Shown here piece after piece: positions 1 to 8,132 of a stretch of 37,646 nucleotides of DNA (its first letter is position 1; each line of letters begins with the position of its first letter). This DNA comes from JAKSSM01 sp045629065 (GTDB lineage: Bacteria; Bacillota; Clostridia; Peptostreptococcales; Anaerovoracaceae), in the NCBI GenBank assembly GCA_045629065.1, contig JAZQQK010000032.1, positions 1 through 37,646 of the forward strand. Reading direction: 5' to 3'. The notes under the pieces were generated by a model. The model ran no database searches and was not told the DNA's origin. It saw only the letters and a program-made list of their open reading frames with translations. Both the position numbers and the translations under genes were made by a program.

Positions 1-122
1 TCAGCTCTCTGTCTTTTGGCTTTTGCCGATCTGTACAGCGAATACCAGTACAGCACAGCTGCCAGAGCGACTATACATGCTGCTCCGAATATTACCGGAA
101 GATGACTGATAAAATAATCCAT
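1..122 (-). CDS. N-terminal part of an unknown single-pass membrane protein (runs off the left edge)
   Basis: An open frame starts with ATG at 122-120, sharing one base with the rplT stop codon (TAATG), and stays open for 40 codons to the window edge. The first residues read MDYFISHLPVIFGAACIV, followed by more hydrophobic residues up to about residue 30 and then a basic stretch (RSAKAKRQR). This is the pattern of one transmembrane helix with a positive cytoplasmic side. An AAGAAGG-like ribosome-binding site lies 8 bases upstream, inside the end of rplT. The position says it is co-translated with rplT. Its Leu codons are mostly CTG, unlike the neighbours. The family cannot be recognised from 40 residues. 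Confidence 0.6.
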   Translation of the reverse strand, partial: MDYFISHLPVIFGAACIVALAAVLYWYSLYRSAKAKRQRA

Positions 123-475
123 TAGTTAGCCTTCTTAGCAACTTCGCAAAGTTCAGCAAATCCCTTTGCATCATAAATTGCCATCTCAGACAGCATCTTA
201 CGATTGATTTCGATTCCGGACTTCTTAAGACCGTTCATAAGCTGGCTGTAGCTTATTCCGTTCATTCTTGCGCCTGCATTGATTCTTGCAATCCACATTT
301 GTCTATATTGTCTCTTCTTTAACTTTCTGCCTACATATGCAGATCTTAAGGATCTCATTACTGCAGGGTTGGCTGCCTTGAATGTGCTGTGTTTAGCGCC
401 ATAGAATCCTTTAGCTAATTTTAAAACTTTTTTATGTCTCTTATGAGCGTTTAATCCTTTTTTAACTCTTGCCAT
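122..475 (-). CDS. rplT: 50S ribosomal protein L20
   Basis: A 117-residue basic protein beginning MARVKKGLNAHKRHKKVLKL with the family core (KGFYGAKHSTFKAANPAVM, WIARINAGAR, YSQLMNGLKK), which is the usual length for L20. L20 binds 23S rRNA domain I early in large-subunit assembly. In Firmicutes it also represses its own operon through the infC leader. It is the third gene of infC-rpmI-rplT, 17 bases after rpmI, with GGAGG 8 bases before the ATG. Its stop codon overlaps the start of the next, unidentified membrane protein. Confidence 0.98.
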   Translation of the reverse strand: MARVKKGLNAHKRHKKVLKLAKGFYGAKHSTFKAANPAVMRSLRSAYVGRKLKKRQYRQMWIARINAGARMNGISYSQLMNGLKKSGIEINRKMLSEMAIYDAKGFAELCEVAKKAN

Positions 476-492
476 TGTTCTTACCTCCTACC

Positions 493-693
493 CTATTTAG
501 CCATTGATCTAAGCATTCTCTTTAAGTCAGCTGATGTGAGAACTGCAGACTTTCTGAGTCCTCTCTTTCTCTTAGCTGTCTTCTTAGTAAGAATATGGCT
601 CTTGTATGCCTTGTTTCTCTTGATCTTTCCAGATCCAGTTAAGTGTAATCTCTTGCAAGCTCCTCTGTGGGATTTCATCTTGTTCTTTGCCAT
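493..693 (-). CDS. rpmI: 50S ribosomal protein L35
   Basis: A 66-residue, very basic protein (MAKNKMKSHRGACKRLHLTG, then KIKRNKAYKSHILTKKTAKRKRGLRKS) that matches L35 in length and pattern. It is a structural protein of the large ribosomal subunit. It lies between infC and rplT in the standard bacterial order. AAAGGA precedes the ATG by about 8 bases. The 54-base gap to infC shows no terminator, so it is expressed from the infC promoter and subject to the infC leader. Confidence 0.98.
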   Translation of the reverse strand: MAKNKMKSHRGACKRLHLTGSGKIKRNKAYKSHILTKKTAKRKRGLRKSAVLTSADLKRMLRSMAK

Positions 694-747
694 GACTAAT
701 GTCCTTTCTATAAAAATGAATTTGTAACTATATGATAAAGTGAATTG

Positions 748-1263
748 CTATTTGCTTGATTTAGGACCAAGCACCATTGTTAAGCCTCTGCCTTCAAAGA
801 CAGGTTTCTTTTCAATGGAGCAAACATCTGAAATAGACTCAGCAAACTGGACCATAACTTCCATGGCACGATCTGCATAATCTCTTTCTCTACCTCTAAG
901 TCTAAGTGAAACTTTTACCTTGTCGCCAGACTGAAGGAATTTTGAAGCTGTTTTAGCCTTAACCTGGATGTCGTGTTCTTCGATAAATGTGCTTAAGCGA
1001 ACTTCTTTAACTTCAGTAATAGTTTGCTTTTTCTTAGCTTCTTTTTCTTTCTTTTGAAGCTCATAGCGATACTTGCCAAAGTCAAGAATCTTGCAAACTG
1101 CAGGATTTGCATTAGGCGAAACATTGATTAAGTCTAAGCCCTGCTCTTGCGCTAACTTTAAAGCATCAGCAGTTGGCATAACGCCTAACATTTGACCATT
1201 TGAATCGATAACTCTTACTTCTTTATCACGAATTTCTTCGTTGATGATAGCTTCCTTAGCGAT
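748..1263 (-). CDS. infC: Translation initiation factor IF-3, starting at a rare AUC codon
   Basis: Encodes IF-3, which binds the 30S subunit and proofreads start codons and initiator tRNA. The reading frame contains the family signatures IINEEIRDKEVRVIDSNG, ANPAVCKILDFGKYRYE, VKEVRLS and the C-domain to KPVFEGRGLTMVLGPK. I place the start at ATC (1263-1261). It aligns with the first residue of IF-3 from Bacillus-type relatives (..AKEAIINE) and lies exactly 8 bases after a perfect AGGAGG (1277-1272). The in-frame GTG at 1272 overlaps that AGGAGG and cannot use it. This gives 171 residues, a normal IF-3 length. Use of non-AUG starts on infC is well known and lets IF-3 repress its own synthesis. 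First gene of infC-rpmI-rplT. Confidence 0.95.
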   Translation of the reverse strand: MAKEAIINEEIRDKEVRVIDSNGQMLGVMPTADALKLAQEQGLDLINVSPNANPAVCKILDFGKYRYELQKKEKEAKKKQTITEVKEVRLSTFIEEHDIQVKAKTASKFLQSGDKVKVSLRLRGRERDYADRAMEVMVQFAESISDVCSIEKKPVFEGRGLTMVLGPKSSK

Positions 1264-1276
1264 AGTAGACACCTCC

Positions 1277-1311
1277 TAAAAAATTAAAAGCGGATGAGAG
1301 TTTCATCCGCT
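1277..1311 (-). terminator. Attenuator hairpin in the infC leader
   Basis: On the minus strand a 9-base arm AGCGGATGA (1311-1303) pairs perfectly with TCATCCGCT (1297-1289) around a 5-base loop. A U-rich run TTTAATTTTTTA follows, just before the infC ribosome-binding site. It has the form of a rho-independent terminator located inside the 5' leader rather than after a gene, so it is a conditional attenuator. Confidence 0.85.
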
Positions 1312-1406
1312 ACAAAATACGCAATTCACGCGTAAATTTTACATATCAACCCAACCAGCGACTTTGGCTAATTTAGGTGAGAAGCGGATAACTTCTTCTT
1401 CGTTAC
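1277..1406 (-). promoter_or_regulatory. infC-rpmI-rplT leader, L20-type attenuation
   Basis: About 130 bases separate the predicted transcription start (near 1406) from the infC ribosome-binding site. An early leader segment ATCCGCT (1389-1383) is identical to the 3' half of the terminator at 1295-1289. It can therefore pair with the terminator's 5' arm AGCGGAT (1311-1305) and act as an antiterminator. Two mutually exclusive pairings of this kind before infC-rpmI-rplT match the known L20 autoregulatory leader of low-GC Gram-positives, in which excess L20 favours termination. The family assignment rests on context and architecture; I did not align it to a covariance model. Confidence 0.75.
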
Positions 1407-1412
1407 CGTAAT

Positions 1413-1441
1413 AATTTAACACCAAAAGCCTTGCGTGTCAA
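1413..1441 (-). promoter_or_regulatory. sigma-A promoter of infC-rpmI-rplT
   Basis: Minus strand: TTGACA at 1441-1436, a 17-base spacer, and TAAATT at 1418-1413. It begins only 7 bases after the stop codon of the upstream DUF4129 gene, so the ribosomal operon starts independently of the antiporter/MoxR operon. Confidence 0.85.
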
Positions 1442-1448
1442 GGGTTTT

Positions 1449-2615
1449 TTACACTTTTTTGCTAACTTCTTTTATGAATTCTTTGGCAGCCGGATATTCC
1501 GTTAGCCAAGACTTATTTTGACCATAAATAGCACTATTAATAGCCTCTATAAAACTATCGAAAAGTTCTTCCCTTTCGCCACGATATTTTTCTCTAAGCT
1601 TGTTCACAAATTCAGTTGGAGTTTCATATTCTCTACGCCTCAAAATCGGTCGTTTGAACATTTTTCGCTCTAGTTTAACCATTACAGCTGCGACGCTCTT
1701 TGGATGCCTAATTACTCTAACATTTGCCTTAATTTTATGGCCTATGCTTCTAAAGAATCTGGCTATTTCATTGAGAAAATCCTTAAAATTAAATTCCATC
1801 GATTCTATGCTTTCACCAGTTAGCTTGGCTTGACGCTTTCTAAAAGAACGTTTTGCTAAGTACTTGATAATTGCAATGAAAAGTATGATAAAAGCTATGA
1901 TAGCCAAAAGTGCAAAAAATCCGACTACTATCTTTAAAGCAATCTCTGAGGTCTCTTTATATTCAAATACAAAATCCTCCATGTAGGATGGTGTTTCGTT
2001 CTGATGTTCTATAGGTTCACCATGGTAAACCAGGGATGAAAGCCAATTAAAGAACCAGATTATTTTTTGAATCGCAAACTTAATTACCTTTACAACTCCT
2101 CCCCAAATCATACCTACAAATGTGCTTATTGGCTTTAGTAGATAAATTCCTAAGACTGCTACCCCACCTAATACTATTGAGGCTACTATTGTAGTTTTAA
2201 CTGATTCACTGGAAGCCTCTTTAGTTGTTGCTCCAGCATGCTTTGTAAACATGATTCCCAGAAAATCAACTATCGCCATAATAATTGATGCCATCGCCCA
2301 ATCAGTTCCAACTTCGACGGATCTTGATGTCAGTATTTCTAAAACGCCAATTACAAGTAGAATAACAATTTGTACACTAAAACTCGATTGTTTTATTTCA
2401 AACATTGAGAGGAACTGTAATTTACTTTTCCCTAAAAGCAGGTATAAAACGGCTAATATTACTCCAAAAATAACTACTAGCCAAGGTGACTTTTCATCCA
2501 AATATTTTATCTTATCATTTTGTGCGACAATTAGGGATAACCAAATGATTCCAAATAAAATATATGCCCTTCCCATAAATCCAATGAATAACGATATTAT
2601 GGATCTTCTATTCAT
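1449..2615 (-). CDS. DUF4129-type membrane protein, third gene of a MoxR/DUF58 set
   Basis: A 388-residue protein with several N-terminal hydrophobic segments, a further membrane helix in the middle (around FFALLAIIAFIILFIAIIK), and a soluble C-terminal domain. The C-terminal region (RRREYETPTEFVNKLREKY to the end) has the Arg/Glu/Thr-Pro pattern of DUF4129 domains that accompany MoxR, DUF58 and transglutaminase genes. The start is placed at the ATG at 2615 (MNRRSIIS), 8 bases after AGGAGG. The GTG three codons earlier overlaps that site. It overlaps the DUF58 stop by 8 bases, implying translational coupling. No transglutaminase domain is present. The role is unknown; such sets are linked to envelope or complex-maturation functions. 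Confidence 0.75.
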   Translation of the reverse strand: MNRRSIISLFIGFMGRAYILFGIIWLSLIVAQNDKIKYLDEKSPWLVVIFGVILAVLYLLLGKSKLQFLSMFEIKQSSFSVQIVILLVIGVLEILTSRSVEVGTDWAMASIIMAIVDFLGIMFTKHAGATTKEASSESVKTTIVASIVLGGVAVLGIYLLKPISTFVGMIWGGVVKVIKFAIQKIIWFFNWLSSLVYHGEPIEHQNETPSYMEDFVFEYKETSEIALKIVVGFFALLAIIAFIILFIAIIKYLAKRSFRKRQAKLTGESIESMEFNFKDFLNEIARFFRSIGHKIKANVRVIRHPKSVAAVMVKLERKMFKRPILRRREYETPTEFVNKLREKYRGEREELFDSFIEAINSAIYGQNKSWLTEYPAAKEFIKEVSKKV

Positions 2616-3885
2616 TATCTGCACCTCCTTCTCTGAGGAGTTTCAATTCTTCGTATGTGATTGCGGTTACAGGTACTCCCGCTCTTGAAAGGCTCTTTAG
2701 GAGTTCACTTTTCGCAACTGATTTTTCGTCGTATGTGACAAAATAACATTTACCGTATTGACCTACGGAATCTAGGATTTCCTGCACTTCAAAATGTGAG
2801 AACTCAAAGCTCTTTTGAACATCGCCAGAATAGGAGCCAAACTCAACTTTCATATCAAAAAGTTTAAAATCTGCCATGCGATACAAAGCTTCCATTGAGC
2901 TACCTTCTTGTCCCCTAATATTGACAGCATTAAGCGTAGGTGTTTTAGGAAATGAAAAACCCAGATATATGCCTTCCGTCTCAAGTTTCAATGTTAATGA
3001 GGCTAGAATTGAAAGCGCGTTTTCAAGTTCTGCCTTCTTTGGTTCCATTACAATGTTGTCGCCATCTGCTCTGCCATTAAATGAATGACCATCAAAGAAA
3101 ATATGCATCCGCTTAGGGCTAATCACTTCATACTGGTTAGTCATCAAGCCTTGACCTCTTGCGAGAAGTCTCCAGTTAATCGATTTTTCTGGGTCATTTA
3201 ATTCATATGGCCTAGTAAGCTTTATTACCGAAATGTCATCAAGCACGCCGCGATTGCTGTGCTCGCCTTCCCACAAATCCTTTGTAAATCTTGATATATT
3301 AACTGGAACTAGTTGTGGATACACTACGAATTCTTTAATAGATGAAGAGTCTAAGCCGACATCAATCCTCGCAAGTCCAAACGGATCTCCTACAAATAGG
3401 TTTGTGTTTTTAAGGCTCTCTATACCACGCTTCTTTGCAGTAATTCCGACATTATACTTTGATGATTGATGACCTTTTATAAGAGAACATCTAATACTGT
3501 ATTCTTCCTCTGTTTCATCGTAATCATCAGGTTCGATTACCAGCGGTTTCTTAAAAGGTTTTACCATCTCCAGATAAGATACTCCTATCGCTTTGTCGTT
3601 CTCGATGTCGAACTCAATAGAAGAAGTGTCATTTGGAAACATATATGCTTTTTCGGAATCGACATGCACCGCAAGTTTTTTTGCTGCAATCCTCGTCCAA
3701 AGTCTGCCTACTATGCCTATTATTGCTAGGCCGAGCAGAATCATTCCGACTGGATTTAAATCAATAAAAAACATCACGCACGCTAAAATAGCGAATCCGA
3801 TGATCGCCCATTTTAGTGTAAAAAGTGATGTTTCTTCTATCTGAACTTTACTGCTATTAAGTTTTTTAATAGCATTAGATTTCAT
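2608..3885 (-). CDS. DUF58 domain protein, partner of MoxR ATPase
   Basis: A 425-residue protein with two adjacent transmembrane helices near the N-terminus (about residues 26-62), a beta-rich middle region, and the DUF58 core including VGDPFGLARI, VYPQLVPV and the SINWRLLARGQGLMTNQYE segment. DUF58 proteins contain a von Willebrand A-like fold and work with MoxR AAA+ ATPases. Its ATG overlaps the moxR stop by 11 bases (ATGAAATCTAA) with no good ribosome-binding site of its own, so translation is probably coupled to moxR. The length fits the family. The substrate is unknown. Confidence 0.88.
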   Translation of the reverse strand: MKSNAIKKLNSSKVQIEETSLFTLKWAIIGFAILACVMFFIDLNPVGMILLGLAIIGIVGRLWTRIAAKKLAVHVDSEKAYMFPNDTSSIEFDIENDKAIGVSYLEMVKPFKKPLVIEPDDYDETEEEYSIRCSLIKGHQSSKYNVGITAKKRGIESLKNTNLFVGDPFGLARIDVGLDSSSIKEFVVYPQLVPVNISRFTKDLWEGEHSNRGVLDDISVIKLTRPYELNDPEKSINWRLLARGQGLMTNQYEVISPKRMHIFFDGHSFNGRADGDNIVMEPKKAELENALSILASLTLKLETEGIYLGFSFPKTPTLNAVNIRGQEGSSMEALYRMADFKLFDMKVEFGSYSGDVQKSFEFSHFEVQEILDSVGQYGKCYFVTYDEKSVAKSELLKSLSRAGVPVTAITYEELKLLREGGADNE

Positions 3886-4840
3886 CTATTATTTCTTTTG
3901 AAGTTGCCCCTACTTTAACTTCTCTAAGAAGTTTTTCGATAACCTTCTCGGCCGTTAGTCCCGAGTATTTTGCTTGTGGTGTAAGAATAATTCTATGTGC
4001 AAGCACTGGAACTGCGATTTCCTTTACATCATCAGGTGTAACAAAATCTTTTCCCTTGATAGCTGCCCATACTTTAGATGCCTTATATAGCGCTTTGGAT
4101 CCTCTTGGGCTAACGCCTAAAACAAGGTCGCCATGATCTCTAGTCTGCTGTACGAGATTTACGATATATGACGCAACATCATTAGAAATAAACACTTTCT
4201 CAGCTTCTTTTTGAGACGCAATTATTTCATCCTTATCAGTCACAGCTTCTACCTCTTCAAATGGAATCTTGTCCCCTAATCTCTCGAGCATCACGACCTC
4301 GTCGTCGAAAGAAAGATAGCCAAGTGAAAGCTTAATCAAAAATCTATCCATTTGCGCTACTGGGAGCTTGAATGTGGATTCCATTTCTACCGGATTCTGA
4401 GTTGCAAGCACAAGGAACGGCTTTGGAAGTGCATATCTTTGGTTATCAATAGTAACTTGGCGCTCTTCCATGGCTTCCAAAAGTGCAGACTGAGTCCTTG
4501 GGATAGCACGGTTGATTTCATCAGCCAAGAGAACATTGGTCATTACCGGACCCTTTCTCAACTCAAAATCACCTAGCTTTTGATTATATACCACCATGCC
4601 TGTAATATCGGATGGTAAAAGGTCTGGAACGAATTGAATACGTCCGGACTCGAGGCCGAGTGCTTTAGAAATTGTCTTTACTAAAGTCGTCTTTCCTGAA
4701 CCTGGCAAGTCTTCCAAAAGCACGTGTCCATCAGCAAGAACTGACATGATTACAAGCTTGATTTCCTGCTCTTTACCTACGATTATTTTTTCTGTTTCTT
4801 TAAGAACTGCCTCTGACAATTCTTTAATTGTTTTTGCCAT
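3875..4840 (-). CDS. MoxR-family AAA+ ATPase
   Basis: A 321-residue AAA+ ATPase. Walker A is seen as LPGSGKTTLVKTISKALG (about residues 44-61), Walker B as NVLLADEINRA, followed by RTQSALLEAMEERQVT and sensor-like ATQNPVEMEST, all typical MoxR segments. The C-terminal lid includes VSPRGSKALYKASKVWAAIKG. MoxR proteins act as chaperone-like ATPases in assembly or activation of protein complexes, usually with DUF58 partners, as here. It begins only 13 bases after the last antiporter gene, so it is probably transcribed with that operon. Whether it acts on the antiporter complex is an inference from position only. Confidence 0.93.
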   Translation of the reverse strand: MAKTIKELSEAVLKETEKIIVGKEQEIKLVIMSVLADGHVLLEDLPGSGKTTLVKTISKALGLESGRIQFVPDLLPSDITGMVVYNQKLGDFELRKGPVMTNVLLADEINRAIPRTQSALLEAMEERQVTIDNQRYALPKPFLVLATQNPVEMESTFKLPVAQMDRFLIKLSLGYLSFDDEVVMLERLGDKIPFEEVEAVTDKDEIIASQKEAEKVFISNDVASYIVNLVQQTRDHGDLVLGVSPRGSKALYKASKVWAAIKGKDFVTPDDVKEIAVPVLAHRIILTPQAKYSGLTAEKVIEKLLREVKVGATSKEIIDEI

Positions 4841-4853
4841 TATGTCACCTATA

Positions 4854-6449
4854 TCAAGTAAATAATAATACGATTACAACAATCAAAATAGCTAGGCCCA
4901 TATTTATTCCTACAAGCCTTCCTGCTGGTTTTTCGAGTACATCGTCGTCCTCGATACCCTGTTTTTTACCTCTTAAGCGAATCTTAAGATCTCTAGGGAT
5001 GAGATAAGGTCTGTGAAGGTATCTATCTCCGATTTTAACGAACTTTCCCATCAATTCCATAGCTTTACTCAAAACGAAGTTTGCAAGGTCTGAAAGCGAC
5101 CAAATGAGCCACTTAATAGGTTTTCTATATAACCAATCGAAGTCGAGTGATAAAGCATCGTGAGGCATCATCTTTTTTCTATACATATAGAATGCAAGAC
5201 CGCCACCGATGAACAACTCGATATATTCTAAGATATGATGAAGTGTAAATGGATTGTAATCTGTAGCAAAAGGTGCTAAAGCATAAGTTGTCATTCCAGG
5301 GAATAAACCTGTAATAATGCAACCTAATGTTCCCATTACAATAGCAATCTTCATTCCGGTAGGAACTTCTTTGATTTCTAGATTAGGGTTTTCCTTACCA
5401 AAGAATACAAAATAGTTACACTTGAGAGGTATAGATAAGAATGTGCCGACAGAAGCGACAGTCAAACCTATCTGTGCCCAATTAATTCCAGATTCCTCTA
5501 CAGCTCCCATGATTAAGCCCTTTGATGCGAAACCATTTAAGAATGGGAAACCGGCGATTGATAATGATGCGATCAAGAAGCAGATTGAAACCAATGGCAT
5601 CTTCTTAAACATACCACCGAGTTCAGTGATTTTTCTCTTTCCTGTAGCATATACTACTGCACCTGCACACATTAAGAGCAAGCACTTGTAGAGAATATTG
5701 TTGAATGCGTGGCAAGCCGCACCGTCAATTCCGAGTTCAGTACCGATAGCAATCGCTGATACGATGTATCCCAACTGGCTCACGATGTGATAGCACAATA
5801 ACCTTCTTAAGTCATTTTCCATCATCGCCATGCAAGCCCCATAAATTGCCATAAATACGCCGAAATATAGCAAGAACTGTTCACCAGCAAAGCATCTGAT
5901 TAAGAAGTACATGCCTACCTTAGTAGTGTAAGCTGCCATCATGACAGTACCACCTAAAGTTGCTTCTGGATATGCATCAGATACCCATGAATTGAGTGGT
6001 GGAAGTGCTGCGTTTACACCTACACCGATAAGGATAAACCAATATGCTGTATCATAGTTTCCTGTGAGAAGGCTCACCTCATAAGATCCTTGGAGAATCT
6101 TCATAATAGCGCCTGCCAGGAGCATATTTCCACCGAACATATGGATGCAAAGGTATCTTAAGGATGCTTTTTTTGCTTGTGGTGTCCTAACCTCATTAGT
6201 TATGAACCATGAGCAAACAGCCATCATTTCCCAACAGATTACCATTGTAATCCAATCGTTCGCAAAAACGATTCCAATGGAGCATACTGCATAGAATATT
6301 TCTATCAGTGTTTCTCTAATGGATCTTAATTTATGCGAATAAATAAATGTGATGATTCCCGCAATTCCAAATATAACTGCGAAAAGTATTGCGAGTTTAT
6401 CAACTCTAAATAATGCAACATTTGCACCAGGAGCTAAGACATTAATCAT
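4854..6449 (-). CDS. MnhD/NuoN-like proton-conducting antiporter subunit (third copy)
   Basis: A 531-residue polytopic membrane protein of the proton-conducting transporter family (complex I / Mrp antiporter-like subunits). The key charged residues are present: Glu74 in ICWEMM (TM5 glutamate) and Lys177 in AAYTTKVGMYFLIR (TM7 lysine), then the broken-helix region around MMENDLRRLLCYHIVSQLGY. The C-terminal roughly 130 residues are longer and more basic than in typical MnhD and end in an extra hydrophobic helix. The ATG at 6449 overlaps the stop of a hidden 47-codon gene by 8 bases. It is the last of the three channel-like subunits in the operon. Ion specificity (Na+ or K+ against H+) cannot be read from the sequence. 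Confidence 0.88.
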   Translation of the reverse strand: MINVLAPGANVALFRVDKLAILFAVIFGIAGIITFIYSHKLRSIRETLIEIFYAVCSIGIVFANDWITMVICWEMMAVCSWFITNEVRTPQAKKASLRYLCIHMFGGNMLLAGAIMKILQGSYEVSLLTGNYDTAYWFILIGVGVNAALPPLNSWVSDAYPEATLGGTVMMAAYTTKVGMYFLIRCFAGEQFLLYFGVFMAIYGACMAMMENDLRRLLCYHIVSQLGYIVSAIAIGTELGIDGAACHAFNNILYKCLLLMCAGAVVYATGKRKITELGGMFKKMPLVSICFLIASLSIAGFPFLNGFASKGLIMGAVEESGINWAQIGLTVASVGTFLSIPLKCNYFVFFGKENPNLEIKEVPTGMKIAIVMGTLGCIITGLFPGMTTYALAPFATDYNPFTLHHILEYIELFIGGGLAFYMYRKKMMPHDALSLDFDWLYRKPIKWLIWSLSDLANFVLSKAMELMGKFVKIGDRYLHRPYLIPRDLKIRLRGKKQGIEDDDVLEKPAGRLVGINMGLAILIVVIVLLFT

Positions 6450-6585
6450 TATGCTTACCTCCTTCGTAGTAGTCCTCTTTACGTTGTAAGAGGTGTGTCA
6501 TAACAATTTTGGCAACGAATATGAGCGCCCAAGCTCCTACGAATCCTACCAAAATAAACATTCCAGGGATTTCAAGCCATTCCAT
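6442..6585 (-). CDS. Hidden 47-residue single-pass membrane protein in the antiporter operon
   Basis: A short gene fills the gap between two channel-subunit genes. ATG at 6585-6583 shares one base with the preceding stop codon (TAATG), AGGAGG lies 9 bases upstream, and the TAA stop at 6444-6442 overlaps the next ATG by 8 bases. The product starts MEWLEIPGMFILVGFVGAW and continues with a hydrophobic helix (about residues 8-30) into a basic, then acidic and Tyr-containing tail (QRKEDYYEGG). The gene has full translational signals and leaves almost no non-coding bases, which is strong evidence that it is real. I do not recognise a family. A small accessory subunit of the antiporter complex is the natural inference. 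Confidence 0.8.
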   Translation of the reverse strand: MEWLEIPGMFILVGFVGAWALIFVAKIVMTHLLQRKEDYYEGGKHND

Positions 6586-8132
6586 TATAAGACACCTCCT
6601 TTCGCTGCTGTATCAACGAAGAGTTTTACAACATCATGGAAACCAGATTCAATCTGTTCTGCAGCCATTCCTGCGAAATCGAAGAGATGGAGCGCAAAGT
6701 TAGGGAAGCAACCAAATACAATGCCTAAAACGCAAGTAATCATAATAGGAATAAGCATTATCTTATTTGGTTCTCCACCCTCTTTAAGAACTGGCTCTGT
6801 GATAGGCTTTCTGAATGCTGTATATACGACTGGCATCAAATAACCTAATGCCAAGAGTGCTGCACAGATAAGTGTCGCTACAAAGAGTAACTGACCCTGC
6901 TCGAAAGCACCCATGATGATGTTATATTTAGAAACGAATCCGGCGAAAAGTGGTAAGCCCGCGATGCCGAATGATGATAAGCAGAAGCAAGTCATAGTGA
7001 CAGGCATTCTCTTACCTAATCCACCCATCTCACTGATATTGTGAAGACCTGTAGTTGCAATAATTGCACCAGCACACATAAAGAGTGTAATCTTTAGGAA
7101 TGCATGCGCAACAATATGATAAATTGCACCGGTTATTGATATCTGTGAAAGGATCATTATACCTAAAACGATATAAGAAAGTTGTCCTATAGTTGAGAAT
7201 GCGAGTCTCGCCTTTAGTCCGTCTTTTCCTAATGCAATAAGTGATGAAACAATGATAGTTCCAACTGCGAACCATGAGATAATCTGCGCTCCGTTACACC
7301 AAGCTGCAGCAAATGGTCCGAATACATAGCAAGTTACCCTTAAGATGCAGAATACGCCTGCCTTAACTACTGCAACTGCATGGAGTAAGGCTGAAACTGG
7401 AGTTGGAGCAACCATGGCTGATGGTAACCAGTTTTGAAGTGGCATTACACCAGACTTTACTAAGCCTGCTCCGAGCATCAATATGAATAAGATGCACATT
7501 GTACCAGCTGGCATTGAGAAAGGTGTAATGAAACCACCTGGAACGAAGTCCATAGTTCCATACTTTACATATACAGTAACTATACACGCAAAGAATATTT
7601 GACCAGAAATCAATGTGTATGCGAGATACTTTCTGCCTGATTTCTTTGCTTCCTCATCACGGTTGTGTGTAACTAATGGATAAGTAGCAATAGTTAACAT
7701 TTCAAAACAGATGAAGAAAGTGAGTAAGTTTGCAGCGAATGAGATACCGATTGCAGCACCGATACAAGTAGCGAACGCTGCAAAATATCCAGTGAGCTGA
7801 GTTTCATGTTCAGCCTTCATGTATCCGATTGAATATACGGAAGTTACAATCCAAAGAGTGGAGGCAACGCATCCGAATACCATACCAGCGGCATCAGCTT
7901 TAAACTTTAACGCAACGCCTTCTACGATTTCCCATGCTACAACTTGATACTCTGTTCCAGCAAGAGCGCCAGGAATCATTGAGTAAACGGTTACTGCCGC
8001 ACAAATCGCAGCAACAAATGTAAATGTTTCTCTAACCTTACGGTTAACATGTTCTCCTAAGAGAATAATCAGAATTGCTCCAAATAATGGGAACAATACT
8101 GCAATTAGAGGTGAATAGTTTCCAAAAATCAT
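6585..8132 (-). CDS. MnhD/NuoN-like proton-conducting antiporter subunit (second copy)
   Basis: A 515-residue polytopic protein of the proton-conducting transporter family. Landmarks are Glu144 in FICFEMLTIATYPLV (TM5), Lys226 in GAGLVKSGVMPLQNWLPSAM and Lys257 in LLHAVAVVKAGVFCILR (TM7), and the following LGKDGLKARLAFSTIGQLSY segment. These are the residues known to carry protons in Mrp and complex I antiporter-like subunits. It closely resembles MnhD/MbhH proteins in length and order. Its ATG overlaps the preceding stop in ATGA (8129-8132), and its own stop overlaps the hidden small gene. Integral to the cytoplasmic membrane. Confidence 0.93.
   Translation of the reverse strand: MIFGNYSPLIAVLFPLFGAILIILLGEHVNRKVRETFTFVAAICAAVTVYSMIPGALAGTEYQVVAWEIVEGVALKFKADAAGMVFGCVASTLWIVTSVYSIGYMKAEHETQLTGYFAAFATCIGAAIGISFAANLLTFFICFEMLTIATYPLVTHNRDEEAKKSGRKYLAYTLISGQIFFACIVTVYVKYGTMDFVPGGFITPFSMPAGTMCILFILMLGAGLVKSGVMPLQNWLPSAMVAPTPVSALLHAVAVVKAGVFCILRVTCYVFGPFAAAWCNGAQIISWFAVGTIIVSSLIALGKDGLKARLAFSTIGQLSYIVLGIMILSQISITGAIYHIVAHAFLKITLFMCAGAIIATTGLHNISEMGGLGKRMPVTMTCFCLSSFGIAGLPLFAGFVSKYNIIMGAFEQGQLLFVATLICAALLALGYLMPVVYTAFRKPITEPVLKEGGEPNKIMLIPIMITCVLGIVFGCFPNFALHLFDFAGMAAEQIESGFHDVVKLFVDTAAKGGVL

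Noticed and set aside
748..1272. infC with a GTG start at 1272 (174 residues)
   Set aside because: The GTG overlaps the AGGAGG sequence, leaving no spacing. ATC at 1263 has ideal spacing and aligns with the known protein start.
1423..1442. CCTTG-ACACG-CAAGG hairpin as a terminator for the DUF4129 gene
   Set aside because: The stem has only 5 pairs and it is made of the infC -35 region. It could contribute weakly, but I would not call it.
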